From SZUA-36 sp964650905 (lineage in GTDB: Bacteria > Pseudomonadota > Gammaproteobacteria > Xanthomonadales > SZUA-36): 50,386 bases of DNA. The DNA lies in contig CAZYVH010000013.1 of assembly GCA_964650905.1 (NCBI GenBank), positions 1 through 50,386 of the forward strand, in the 5' to 3' direction. Within the stretch, counting starts at the first letter, position 1, and each line of letters starts with the position of its first letter. Shown in pieces: positions 1 through 8,547 of the stretch. Made by a program: the position numbers and the translations under genes. The notes under the pieces were generated by a model that saw only the letters and a program-made list of their open reading frames with translations, ran no database searches and had not been told where the DNA came from.

Positions 1-141
1 GCCGGTACCTTGCCAGTAGGTATCCCAGCTGGCGCATATCTGTGATGTTTTTGACATGACACTAGTATAGCAACCGCAATTCGATAACAATACTCCAAAC
101 TTCCACAGCATTGGGACCTTGCGGGGAATTGGACTTAGCAG

Positions 142-1740
142 ATGACGGGTAATATCGCACAAATCAGCACCGCTGCCAGAAAGGCAGCCCGGGCCCAGGA
201 TTGGGACACCGTTGCCGCCTGTGCCAATGCCATTTTGCTGCAGGATGAACGCAGTGCCGAAGGGTATTTCCTGACCGGCCTGGTCGAGCGGGCCGCCCGA
301 CGGCCCGTTAGAGCGGCTCAGGCCTTTGAAAAAGTGCTTGAGCTGGACGACGGGCGTTACGATGCGGCGGTGGAATTGGCCAACCAGTACTCCATCGCGC
401 GGCGTAATGCGGAAGTGGCGGAATTACTGGCGAAATACGAGGGCATGCTCGGCAACAGCCCTATGTACCTCGATCTGGCGGGTACGGTGTACACGGAGAT
501 CGGCATGCCTGAGAAGGCCTGGCCTTTGTACAAAAAAGCCAACGAATTGCAACCGGGGATCGACCTGTTCATGGCCAATCTGGCTGCCTGTGGGGTTTTC
601 CTCGGCAAGATTGAAGAAGCCAGTGAGATTTACCGCAGCCTTTTGAAGCGCTTTCCCAATCACCGCCGCAATCATTACCAGTTGTCCCGTCTGGGTAAAG
701 CCTGCGATACCACCCATATTGAACAAATGAAAGACATTCTCAAAACTGTGAATGACACACCGGACAAGAATATCTTCATGTACTACGCCTTGGGCAAGGA
801 ACTCGAGGATCTGGAGGAGTGGGAAGAAGCCTTCAAATACTACCAAAAAGGCGGTGACGCGGTATGCAGCGTTGCAAACTACGATATCGGCTCGGATATC
901 GCATTGATCGATAAAATCATCGAGGTCTGTCATGCTGGCTGGCTCAAAAATGCCACGGCCATAGCCGGTGTCCCGGAAAATGACAAAACGGGCAATGACA
1001 AAACACCCATATTTATCGTTGGCCTGCCACGCACCGGGACCACCCTGACCGAGCGTATTATTTCGAGCCATTCGCAGGTTGAAAGCCTGGGTGAGACCCA
1101 GTTTTTGCAGATGGTGTTACGTCGCGAGAGCGGGGTCAAAAATATCGAAAGCATGACACCGGAAATGATTGCAGCGGTTGCAAGCCGGGATCCACAGCGT
1201 ATCGCAACTGGCTACATGGATTCGGTCAGGTACCGGCAAGGTGATGCACCGATGTTTATTGACAAACTACCGTTCAATTTCCTCTACATCGGCTTTATTG
1301 CCAAGGCCTGGCCAGACGCGCGCATCGTCCACCTGCACAGGAACCCGATGGACGCGTGTTTTTCCATGTACAAGCAGGTGTTCACCTGGGCGTACAAGTT
1401 TTCCTACTCACTGGAGAATCTGGGCAAATACTATGTGGCCAATGAGCGCCTGCGTAATCATTGGCGAGAAGTGATAGGTGCCCGTTTGATTGAGGTGGAA
1501 TATGAATCACTGGTCAATGACCAGGAAGCCCAGACCCGCAGCTTGCTGGATAGACTTGGACTCGATTTTGAACCCGCCTGTCTTGACTTTGACAAAAATG
1601 AGACGCCCAGCGCCACCGCCAGTTCTGTGCAGGTACGGGAAAAGGTTCACCGTCGCTCGATCAATAAATGGTCCCATTTCGCGCGACAGTTACAACCTTT
1701 AAGGGGGTATCTGGAAAAAGCGGGTATCAAGGTTGAATGA
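142..1740 (+). CDS. TPR-containing sulfotransferase family protein (paralog 1)
   Basis: A 532-residue protein with an N-terminal helical TPR-like half (about residues 1-240, repeated alanine-rich helix pairs) and a C-terminal sulfotransferase domain. The PAPS 5'-phosphosulfate loop is visible at about 289-301 (FIVGLPRTGTT), and a 3'-phosphate-binding strand-helix lies near 395-410 (VHLHRNPMDACFSMY). Proteins of this architecture are expected to transfer sulfate from PAPS to a hydroxyl or amine acceptor, but the acceptor is unknown. There is no signal peptide, so it is probably cytoplasmic. The next gene is a close paralog that overlaps it by 4 bases (ATGA), indicating tandem duplication and translational coupling. 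No PAPS-synthesis genes are nearby. The fold assignment is firm; the substrate is not known. Confidence 0.85.
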   Translation: MTGNIAQISTAARKAARAQDWDTVAACANAILLQDERSAEGYFLTGLVERAARRPVRAAQAFEKVLELDDGRYDAAVELANQYSIARRNAEVAELLAKYEGMLGNSPMYLDLAGTVYTEIGMPEKAWPLYKKANELQPGIDLFMANLAACGVFLGKIEEASEIYRSLLKRFPNHRRNHYQLSRLGKACDTTHIEQMKDILKTVNDTPDKNIFMYYALGKELEDLEEWEEAFKYYQKGGDAVCSVANYDIGSDIALIDKIIEVCHAGWLKNATAIAGVPENDKTGNDKTPIFIVGLPRTGTTLTERIISSHSQVESLGETQFLQMVLRRESGVKNIESMTPEMIAAVASRDPQRIATGYMDSVRYRQGDAPMFIDKLPFNFLYIGFIAKAWPDARIVHLHRNPMDACFSMYKQVFTWAYKFSYSLENLGKYYVANERLRNHWREVIGARLIEVEYESLVNDQEAQTRSLLDRLGLDFEPACLDFDKNETPSATASSVQVREKVHRRSINKWSHFARQLQPLRGYLEKAGIKVE

Positions 1741-3323
1741 TGCACAATGGCAGTGATGATCTTGCCCGCTTGAGCAAGGCAGCCAGGCAGGCTGTACAGG
1801 GCAAGGACTGGGCAACGGTCGCGACGCTTGCCAGGAAAATCCAGAAACACTATAAGAAAAACCCTGAAGGTTATTTTTTGCATGGATTGGCGGACAAGGC
1901 GGCACAACGCACACAAGCGGCTGCAACGGCGTTCTTAAAAGCACTCAAGCTCGATGCCAGGCGCTATGATGCGGCGGTCGAACTGGCCAACCAGTATTTG
2001 CTCTTGCTACGCCATGGTGAAGCCTTTGAATTGTTGCGCCGCTATGAGTCTCGGCTGGACAACAGTCCGCTCTATCTTTATATGGCAGCATCCACCTATT
2101 CAAGACTCGGCCTGCATGCAAGGGCATGGCCCCTTTACCAGAAAGCCAATCGACTACAACCGGATGTTGATGACTTGCGCGCCAATCTTGCTGCCTGCGC
2201 TGTGCTTGTAGGCAGAATTGAAGAAGCAACCTCTGCCTATCAGAACCTTCTGGAAAAGCACCCGCAGCACCAAAGAAACCACTATGCGCTGTCCCGCCTG
2301 AAGCGGGCAAAGGATGCCGTACACGTGGAGCAGATGCAACGGGTGTTGGAAGTCAACCGCTTGCCGGCTGAAAAGAACATCTTTTTATACTACGCCATTG
2401 CCAAGGAACTCGAAGACCTCGAGCGCTGGCAGGAGGCCTTCCATTATTACAAACTGGCGGGCGAGGCGGTGAGCAGGGTAGCGACTTATGATGTCGCTAC
2501 CGATACCCGTATCATGAACAGGATCATCGAGGTTTGTGATGCTGACTGGTTGGCAGACAGCCACGCTCAGAGGGGGACGGGACAATGGGAAAAAACACCG
2601 ATTTTCATTGTCGGTCTGCCACGCACAGGAACCACGTTGATGGAACGGATTGTTGCCAGTCACTCGCAGGTCGATAGCGCTGATGAAACTTATTTCCTGC
2701 AGATGTCAATCCGGCATGCTGCTGTCGGTGGGGGTATAGGCGATCTGGACCCGGTGATTATTGAGAAGGCGGCGCACAGGAATATCAGGTCCATTGCTGA
2801 AAAGTACATGTCGTCGGTGGACTACCGGCTCGGCGATCGACCCCTGTTTATTGAAAAGTTTCCTTTTAATTTTTTGTATCTCGGGTTTATCGCCAAGGCG
2901 TTTCCCGGTGCTCATTTGATTCACCTCAGACGCAATCCCATGGATGCATGCTTTGCCATGTATAAACAGTCCTTTTTCAAGTTTGCCTACACGCTCGAAA
3001 ATGTAGGAAAATATTACCTTGCATTTGAACGCCTTTACAATCACTGGAAAGACGTGCTGTCAGATCGTCTGATTGAAGTGAATTATGAAGCCCTGGTCAC
3101 TGATCAGGAAACTCAGACACGAGCTGTATTGAAAAGGCTGGGTCTTGATTTTGAACAGGCCTGCCTTGATTTTGAGCAGAATACGGCCCCCAGCGCGACT
3201 GCCAGCACGGTGCAGATCCGTGAGAAGGTACACACGCGTTCGGTCAACAAATGGAAACATTTCCGTGAGCAGTTACAGCCTCTGAAAGACTACCTTGACC
3301 AGGCCGGTATCCACACAGATTAG
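1737..3323 (+). CDS. TPR-containing sulfotransferase family protein (paralog 2)
   Basis: A 528-residue paralog of the preceding gene. The two align over their full length, with the same TPR-like N-terminal half, the same phosphosulfate loop (FIVGLPRTGTTLMERI) and the same HLRRNPMDACFAMYK segment. The C-terminal third is the most alike (for example PSATAS-VQ-REKVH-RS-NKW in both). The start codon overlaps the stop of paralog 1 in an ATGA arrangement, so the two are probably co-transcribed and coupled. They may form a heteromer or act on related acceptors; this is inference. The gene is followed by about 110 bases and then a scaffold gap. Confidence 0.85.
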   Translation: MMHNGSDDLARLSKAARQAVQGKDWATVATLARKIQKHYKKNPEGYFLHGLADKAAQRTQAAATAFLKALKLDARRYDAAVELANQYLLLLRHGEAFELLRRYESRLDNSPLYLYMAASTYSRLGLHARAWPLYQKANRLQPDVDDLRANLAACAVLVGRIEEATSAYQNLLEKHPQHQRNHYALSRLKRAKDAVHVEQMQRVLEVNRLPAEKNIFLYYAIAKELEDLERWQEAFHYYKLAGEAVSRVATYDVATDTRIMNRIIEVCDADWLADSHAQRGTGQWEKTPIFIVGLPRTGTTLMERIVASHSQVDSADETYFLQMSIRHAAVGGGIGDLDPVIIEKAAHRNIRSIAEKYMSSVDYRLGDRPLFIEKFPFNFLYLGFIAKAFPGAHLIHLRRNPMDACFAMYKQSFFKFAYTLENVGKYYLAFERLYNHWKDVLSDRLIEVNYEALVTDQETQTRAVLKRLGLDFEQACLDFEQNTAPSATASTVQIREKVHTRSVNKWKHFREQLQPLKDYLDQAGIHTD

Positions 3324-3355
3324 AGTGTTCGAGCTGGCTACACACGCTATAGGAC

Positions 3356-3433
3356 GTGAGGGTGTCAGTTAGCTGTAGCCGGGACCGTAATCCGTCGGGA
3401 ACGGATTATCGAGTGCCCAGGGATGGCTTGAAC
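3356..3433 (-). repeat. Diverged copy of the 24.8-25.3 kb hairpin repeat, cut by the assembly gap
   Basis: Read on the minus strand, this stretch matches the core of the 207-bp tandem repeat found at 24769-25315. Shared blocks include the segment around GTTCRAGCCATCCCTGG, the stem TAATYCGTTCCCGACGRATTA and GGTCCCG. Substitutions are scattered, but the inner stem is kept because both arms change together (TTCG/CGAA becomes TCCG/CGGA). The copy runs into the 100-N gap. This is consistent with the repeat having broken the assembly here. Confidence 0.75.
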
Positions 3434-3533
3434 NNNNNNNNNNNNNNNNNNNNNNNNNNNNNNNNNNNNNNNNNNNNNNNNNNNNNNNNNNNNNNNNNNN
3501 NNNNNNNNNNNNNNNNNNNNNNNNNNNNNNNNN
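3434..3533. other. Scaffold gap (100 N)
   Basis: A run of exactly 100 N, probably a placeholder of unknown true length. It lies between a repeat copy and the 3' end of hemE, and the hemE stop codon is intact just beyond it. Confidence 0.95.
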
Positions 3534-3541
3534 ACCCGGGC

Positions 3542-4606
3542 TCAATGCCAGGCCGGGCTGGATTTGCGTACGCTTTCGACCAGCGTGGTCATGTGCCCGA
3601 CAGGGACATCAGGTGTGATCCCGTGACCGAGGTTAAACACGTGGCCCGCACCCTGACCAAAGCTCGCCAGGGTTTCCTCTACCTGCTGTTCGATAATAGC
3701 GGGTCGGGTGAGCAAAATGGCCGGGTCGAGATTACCCTGCAGGGCAACGCGCTCGCCCACCCTCTGTCTGGCTTCTTTCAATGTAATCGTCCAGTCCACA
3801 CCGATGGCATCGCAACCGCTATCGGCCAATGCTTCGAGGTGCGTGTTGCAGCCTTTGCAAAAAAGCACTGCCGGGACACGTTGGCCATTGTATGAACGGT
3901 GTAGTCCCGAAACGATTTTAGCCAGGTAATTCAGGGAGAAATCCCGAAACATGGCAGGTGCCAGTACGCCGCCCCAGGTGTCGAATATCTGCACGGCTTG
4001 TGCACCACTTTCGATTTGTGCATTCAAATAGGCGGTGACCGAATCGGCCAGTTTGTCGAGTAGTTGATGTGCTGTTTTCGGGTCGCTGTAAATCAAACTC
4101 TTGATCCTGGAAAAACTTTTGCTGGTACCGCCTTCCACCATATAGGTCGCCAGTGTCCACGGGCTGCCACTGAAACCGATCAGGGGAACTTCGCCATCCA
4201 ATGTCTTCCGGATCAACGCCACCGCGTCCATAACGTAGCGAAGGGATTGCCATGGATCCACTGTTTGCAGCCGGTTAATGTCGGCTGCTGACTCAATTTT
4301 CTTTTCAAAACGTGGGCCTTCGCCGGTTGAGAAATACAAGCCCATCCCCATGGCATCGGGAACGGTCAGTATGTCTGAAAACAGGATAGCTGCATCGATC
4401 CCAAACCTGCGTAACGGTTGCATGGTTGCTTCGCAGGCAAGTTCCGGGTTACTGCACAGGTTCATGAAACTGCCGGCCCGGTCACGTAATTCGCGGTATT
4501 CTGGCAGGTAGCGACCAGCCTGGCGCATGACCCACACAGGTGTACGCTCGGTAGGCTGGCGCAAAAGCGCCCGCAAATACAGATCATTTTTTTTCGTAGA
4601 ATTCAT
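3542..4606 (-). CDS. hemE: Uroporphyrinogen decarboxylase
   Basis: Decarboxylates the four acetate side chains of uroporphyrinogen III to give coproporphyrinogen III in heme biosynthesis; a cytosolic enzyme. The 354-residue product has the family length. It shows the N-terminal signature MRQAGRYLPEYR (about 27-38), the FSDIL segment with the likely catalytic Asp near 78, the GFSGSPWTLA motif and the C-terminal NLGHGI...P motif. An in-frame upstream extension to 4684 would run into aroB, so the ATG at 4606 (MNSTKKNDLYL) is chosen. It lies one base after the aroB stop, indicating coupled translation as the last gene of aroK-aroB-hemE. Confidence 0.96.
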   Translation of the reverse strand: MNSTKKNDLYLRALLRQPTERTPVWVMRQAGRYLPEYRELRDRAGSFMNLCSNPELACEATMQPLRRFGIDAAILFSDILTVPDAMGMGLYFSTGEGPRFEKKIESAADINRLQTVDPWQSLRYVMDAVALIRKTLDGEVPLIGFSGSPWTLATYMVEGGTSKSFSRIKSLIYSDPKTAHQLLDKLADSVTAYLNAQIESGAQAVQIFDTWGGVLAPAMFRDFSLNYLAKIVSGLHRSYNGQRVPAVLFCKGCNTHLEALADSGCDAIGVDWTITLKEARQRVGERVALQGNLDPAILLTRPAIIEQQVEETLASFGQGAGHVFNLGHGITPDVPVGHMTTLVESVRKSSPAWH

Positions 4607-4607
4607 T

Positions 4608-5693
4608 TCAAGCCTTTTTAGCCTGGCTGGCCTTGAGGGCTGCGATAATCTGTTGATCATCGCAGCTACTGTCAATGACGCCATGACCGGCGGTGTTGAT
4701 CAAAATCAGCCGGAGTGAGCCCGTGAGGGCCTTTTTATCCAACTGCATGGATTCGAGTATGTCTTCAGGGTGCAGATTATCCGGTAATTCGGTGGGTAAG
4801 CCAAATGTTTTCAGCAAGCGGCCAAGACGGTTGTTGAATCCCGCTTCACACATCCCGCATTGTTCGCTGAGCCTGCCGGCCACCCGCATGCCAATGGCAA
4901 CTGCTTCGCCGTGCAGGTATCGATCATAGCCAGTCAATGTCTCCAGCGCGTGGGCAAAACTATGGCCAAAATTAAGCAGGGCGCGGACCCCTGTTTCAAG
5001 TTCGTCCTCGGCAACCACGGCGGCCTTGTTGACGATGCTCCGCCTGATCATTTGGGAGAGTGATTCTTTGTCTCTGTCGACAATGCTTTTGCTGTTGGCC
5101 TCCAGCCAGTCGAGTAAGCCAGCGTCCCGTACACACGCGATCTTGATGATTTCTGCCATTCCCGCCGTAAATTCGCGTTCAGGCAGGGTTGCGAGCGTGG
5201 CGATGTCAACCAGTACCGCACCCGGTTGGTGGAAGGCGCCAATGAGGTTCTTGCCCTGTGGGTGATTGACACCGGTTTTACCACCAACCGACGCATCAAC
5301 CTGGGCGAGCAGCGAAGTGGGTATCTGGATGAAACGGATGCCGCGCATGTAACTGGCGGCGGCAAAACCGCCCATATCTCCGATGACACCACCACCCAGC
5401 GTTAGCAAAGTGGTGTCACGCATGGCCCGAATCTCAACCAGTTTATCGATGATCATCGACCAGTATCGCGTGGTTTTATATGTTTCCCCGTCCGGCAGCA
5501 CCAGTGTATGTGGCTCGGTGTCGGGCAATGCATCCAGGAGTGTTTGCAGGTACAACGGGGCAACCGTTGTATTACTGACAATCAGGGCTTTACCGCCGGT
5601 TGGCATATCGACAAGTGATTTTATCGTTGATAGTGTGCCATGACCAATGAATACCGGGTAGCTGCGTGCTTCCAGTTTGATGTTAACCCGCAT
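4608..5693 (-). CDS. aroB: 3-dehydroquinate synthase
   Basis: Second step of the shikimate pathway: converts DAHP to 3-dehydroquinate using NAD and a divalent metal. The 361-residue protein has the NAD-binding LGGGVIGDMGGFAA stretch, the QVDASVGGKTGVN segment and metal-ligand regions around NFGHSFAHALE and LHGEAVAIGM. It overlaps the 3' end of aroK by 11 bases and is followed one base later by hemE, giving a tight three-gene operon. A canonical housekeeping gene of normal length. Confidence 0.97.
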   Translation of the reverse strand: MRVNIKLEARSYPVFIGHGTLSTIKSLVDMPTGGKALIVSNTTVAPLYLQTLLDALPDTEPHTLVLPDGETYKTTRYWSMIIDKLVEIRAMRDTTLLTLGGGVIGDMGGFAAASYMRGIRFIQIPTSLLAQVDASVGGKTGVNHPQGKNLIGAFHQPGAVLVDIATLATLPEREFTAGMAEIIKIACVRDAGLLDWLEANSKSIVDRDKESLSQMIRRSIVNKAAVVAEDELETGVRALLNFGHSFAHALETLTGYDRYLHGEAVAIGMRVAGRLSEQCGMCEAGFNNRLGRLLKTFGLPTELPDNLHPEDILESMQLDKKALTGSLRLILINTAGHGVIDSSCDDQQIIAALKASQAKKA

Positions 5694-6243
5694 GGGTCTT
5701 CCCCGTATCGCTCAGTGGGTCAAGGTGGTCTAAAATCGCACGGGACAAAGCTTTTGAAGTGGTGTGGATGCTATGTCTTCCGGTTGTATATGTCAGGTCA
5801 GCGATCGCTGTGTAAAGCGGGTTTCGTAGCTGTGCCAGTGTCTCGAGCCGTTCTGCTTTATCCCCAGCTTGCAGAAGTGGACGGTTTTTGTCCAGACTTA
5901 GCCTCCTTAGCTGGTTTTCAACGCTGGTTTTCAAGTAAACGACAGTTCCCCTGCTGACCAGCAGGCGCCGGTTTTCATCCCGGCACACAACCCCGCCACC
6001 GGTCGCGATCAATACGCCCTGTCCGGCTGTCAGCTGTTTTAGCAATTGAGTCTCGCGGGTACGGAAACCTGTCTCACCTTCAATTTCAAAAATAAGATTG
6101 ACACTGGCACCGGTCAGGTGTTCGAGTTCCTGATCGCTGTCATAAAAACGCAGCCCAAGCATTTTTGCCAGCTTTTTACCAATCGTCGTTTTACCTGACC
6201 CCATTGGGCCAACCAGGAAAATATTGGGTAAAGACTTTCTCAT
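5683..6243 (-). CDS. aroK: Shikimate kinase
   Basis: Phosphorylates shikimate at the 3-OH with ATP. The 186-residue product carries the Walker A loop GPMGSGKTT near its start, the D-S-D substrate/Mg region, the FR-RE shikimate-binding segment (GFRTRET), the GGG loop (ATGGGVV) and the lid arginine region KNRPLL. A longer in-frame start at 6276 exists, but the ATG at 6243 (MRKSLPNIFLVG) puts the P-loop at the usual distance from the N-terminus and is preferred. First gene of aroK-aroB-hemE, and divergent from the exosortase gene. Confidence 0.95.
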   Translation of the reverse strand: MRKSLPNIFLVGPMGSGKTTIGKKLAKMLGLRFYDSDQELEHLTGASVNLIFEIEGETGFRTRETQLLKQLTAGQGVLIATGGGVVCRDENRRLLVSRGTVVYLKTSVENQLRRLSLDKNRPLLQAGDKAERLETLAQLRNPLYTAIADLTYTTGRHSIHTTSKALSRAILDHLDPLSDTGKTHAG

Positions 6244-6347
6244 GTCTGCAAATGCCCTGACGATTACAACGTGCAAGCCAGCCTGGCTTTGGGTACCATG
6301 GCTAGCAGTCTGCCAGGGTCTGATTAACAGGATGGGTGACGCTATAC

Positions 6348-6863
6348 ATGTTACGTTTTTTTATCATATTCTCGGTATTGCTTCTGGGTCTGTTTACCTT
6401 GGAGATTCTACAGCCCGCGGAAAAGTACGTCATCCTTCCATTCACATCCATGGTGGCCGATATCAGCGTGTGGATTGTGCAGTTTTTTGACCACAACGTT
6501 ATGGCCAGTGGTAATGTCATCCGTGACCAGGTCTCTGGTTTCGGTGTGCGTATTGAACGTGGTTGCAATGGCCTGGAGGCAGTCATTATCCTGTTTTCCG
6601 CTATTTTCGCCTTCCCGGCGCCTTTCAAAAACAAGTTGATTGGCTTTGCAATCGGGTTTTTCGCAATTCAATTTATCAACCTGATCAGGATTATCAGTCT
6701 TTTTTATCTCGGGCAATGGAACTACAGCGCGTTTGAATGGTTTCACCTCTATCTTTGGCAGAGCCTGATCATACTCGATGCGCTGGTGATATGGCTGATA
6801 TGGCTGCGCACGCTGCCACGTCCCGGTTTGTGCACAACGGGGGCTGAGCTGGAAACAGCATAG
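6348..6863 (+). CDS. xrtH: Exosortase H-type transpeptidase-like membrane protein
   Basis: A 171-residue integral membrane protein with several hydrophobic helices. It shows the three exosortase active-site positions: Cys in ERGCNGLEA, Arg in NLIRIISLF and His in EWFHLYLWQ. Its short length and layout match the exosortase H group, which is expected to process proteins carrying a short C-terminal IPTLxxWG-type sorting signal. No such substrate is encoded in this window. The ATG at 6348 is chosen; a GTG four codons upstream is also possible, and neither has a strong ribosome-binding site. It is followed by an epimerase-like gene after 22 bases. Confidence 0.85.
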   Translation: MLRFFIIFSVLLLGLFTLEILQPAEKYVILPFTSMVADISVWIVQFFDHNVMASGNVIRDQVSGFGVRIERGCNGLEAVIILFSAIFAFPAPFKNKLIGFAIGFFAIQFINLIRIISLFYLGQWNYSAFEWFHLYLWQSLIILDALVIWLIWLRTLPRPGLCTTGAELETA

Positions 6864-6885
6864 TGCTCCTTCAACAGGAATATTC

Positions 6886-7701
6886 ATGCGAATCCTGATT
6901 GCAGGCTGCGGTTTTGTAGGGGACAGCCTGGCACGCAGGTTGGTGTATGACGGCCATCGTGTTTTCGGTCTGAAACGCAATGTTTCCAGTTTGCCATCAG
7001 GCGTCCAGGCAGTCCCGGCGGATCTCACCGATGCCGCCACGCTCACACACCTGCCTGGCAATATCGATTGCCTGGTGTTCATGCCGACGCCGGCAAAGCG
7101 GGATCGGGACAGTTACACTGAGGTATTTATTGACGGCTGGAAGAACCTCTGGAACGCATTCGGGCAACCCCCGGGTCGCAGTATCGTGGTTTCAAGCACG
7201 GCTGTTTATGGCCAGTCAGATGGCAGCCTGGTGAATGAGGATTCGTCAGCCGTACCTACGGGGTTTAATGGTGAGGTGCTGCTTAAATTGGAACAATTGA
7301 CCACGTACTGCGCGGAAAACTGTACCATCATACGTTGTTCTGGCATATACGGTCCGGGCCGTGACAGGCTCATCAGGCAGGCTGTATCTGCTGATCTTGA
7401 AATTCAACGTTCACCACCTCATTTTAGCAACCGCATACACCGTGATGACGTTGCTGGTGTATTGCGCCATTTGTTAATGATAGAGACACCGGAACCGTTG
7501 TATCTGGCATCTGACAACCGGCCGACACCAAGATACGAAGTTCTGGCCTGGCTTGCAAAACAGCAAGGTTTTGCAGCCCCAAAGGCCCTTGTTGTAAGTG
7601 GGGCAGCCCGCGGCAAGCGTGTAGATAACCAGAAGCTCCGCAACAGTGGCTACAGGATGCTGTACCCGGATTATCGTGCCGGTTACAGGCCATTGCTTTG
7701 A
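6886..7701 (+). CDS. NAD(P)-binding epimerase/dehydratase-like protein (YeeZ/SDR-extended)
   Basis: A 271-residue Rossmann-fold protein. The N-terminal dinucleotide loop is GCGFVGDSLA, the SSTAVYG segment supplies the Ser/Tyr strand of extended SDRs, and CSGIYGPGR follows. The last 80 residues are shorter than in sugar-nucleotide epimerases and resemble the YeeZ-like group, whose substrates are mostly unknown. It lies between xrtH and pdxH on the same strand with short spacing. The fold call is solid; the reaction is not assigned. Confidence 0.8.
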   Translation: MRILIAGCGFVGDSLARRLVYDGHRVFGLKRNVSSLPSGVQAVPADLTDAATLTHLPGNIDCLVFMPTPAKRDRDSYTEVFIDGWKNLWNAFGQPPGRSIVVSSTAVYGQSDGSLVNEDSSAVPTGFNGEVLLKLEQLTTYCAENCTIIRCSGIYGPGRDRLIRQAVSADLEIQRSPPHFSNRIHRDDVAGVLRHLLMIETPEPLYLASDNRPTPRYEVLAWLAKQQGFAAPKALVVSGAARGKRVDNQKLRNSGYRMLYPDYRAGYRPLL

Positions 7702-7727
7702 TTGATGTGTGTTAACAGGCCTAAGGA

Positions 7728-8318
7728 ATGAAGATGAATATGCCAACTGAAGTTATGGGACGGTTTGAGCAGGGCATGCAGGCCGCGATAGAGGAGGGGG
7801 AACCGGAGCCCACGGCGATGTCATTGGCGACACTTGGCAGCGTCGGGAAAGTATCGGTCAGAACGGTATTATTGAAGGATTTTGACGCAGACGGTATGGT
7901 TTTTTACACCAATACACACTCGATCAAGGGCCGTCAACTCGCGCTCAACCCGCAGGCCGCCTTATGTATTGTATGGAAATCCATCTTTCAACAAGTACTG
8001 ATTGAGGGCACTACCCGGTTAGTGTCAGGCGCCGAGGCAGATGCCTATTTTGCCAGTCGCCCGTATGGCAGCCAGCTGGGTGCATGGGCTTCTTTACAAT
8101 CGCAGCCACTTGACAGCCGTGCGACACTTGAGCGTCGGGTCGAGGAATTTGAACAGAAATTTGAAGGACGGGATATCCCCAGACCACCGCATTGGTCAGG
8201 TTACCGACTCGCACCCAGTATGATTGAATTCTGGTACGGAATGGCAGACCGCTTGCACGACCGCTTTCGTTTTACTCTTGAAAATGACGTCTGGACCCGG
8301 CAACGGTTATACCCCTGA
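7728..8318 (+). CDS. pdxH: Pyridoxamine 5'-phosphate oxidase
   Basis: FMN-dependent oxidation of pyridoxine/pyridoxamine 5'-phosphate to pyridoxal 5'-phosphate. The 196-residue protein has the characteristic blocks EPTAMSLATL, VRTVLLKDFD-GMVFYTN, S-KG-QL, FASRPYGSQLGAWAS and the C-terminal IEFW-G-ADRLHDRF followed by RLYP. It is about 20 residues shorter at the N-terminus than the E. coli enzyme; that segment is not part of the core fold. It is followed by a palindromic repeat cluster. Confidence 0.95.
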   Translation: MKMNMPTEVMGRFEQGMQAAIEEGEPEPTAMSLATLGSVGKVSVRTVLLKDFDADGMVFYTNTHSIKGRQLALNPQAALCIVWKSIFQQVLIEGTTRLVSGAEADAYFASRPYGSQLGAWASLQSQPLDSRATLERRVEEFEQKFEGRDIPRPPHWSGYRLAPSMIEFWYGMADRLHDRFRFTLENDVWTRQRLYP

Positions 8319-8324
8319 CCCCGT

Positions 8325-8544
8325 CATTCCCGCGCAAGAACGTCATGCCGGGCCACGACCCGGTATACGAATCTAAGGCACAAACCACGGTAAACGGATT
8401 GAGATCCCGGGTTCCGCTATTCGCGGCCCCGGGATGACGTTTTAATACGCGTAGCGCCGTGATTGGGGGATACCGGTAGGTCCCGGCACCGGGTCGTCGT
8501 GGCCCGGCATGACGTCTTCCGCTATTCCTGGCCCCGGGATGACG
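8325..8544. repeat. Cluster of GC-rich palindromic repeats between pdxH and the DUF4426 gene
   Basis: The intergenic stretch is built from several short inverted repeats. CGTCATGCCGGGCCACGACC near 8341-8360 recurs inverted near 8490-8513. Two CCCCGGGATGACG blocks occur near 8427-8440 and 8532-8544, the first forming a hairpin with CCCGGG at 8406-8411. It resembles dispersed extragenic palindromes and sits between two convergent genes, where the hairpins could also end transcription. Confidence 0.75.
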
Positions 8545-8547
8545 GTG

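Noticed and set aside
51..91. TTGACA at 51-56 upstream of the first sulfotransferase gene
   Set aside because: No -10 hexamer lies at a workable distance, and the window starts too close to judge.
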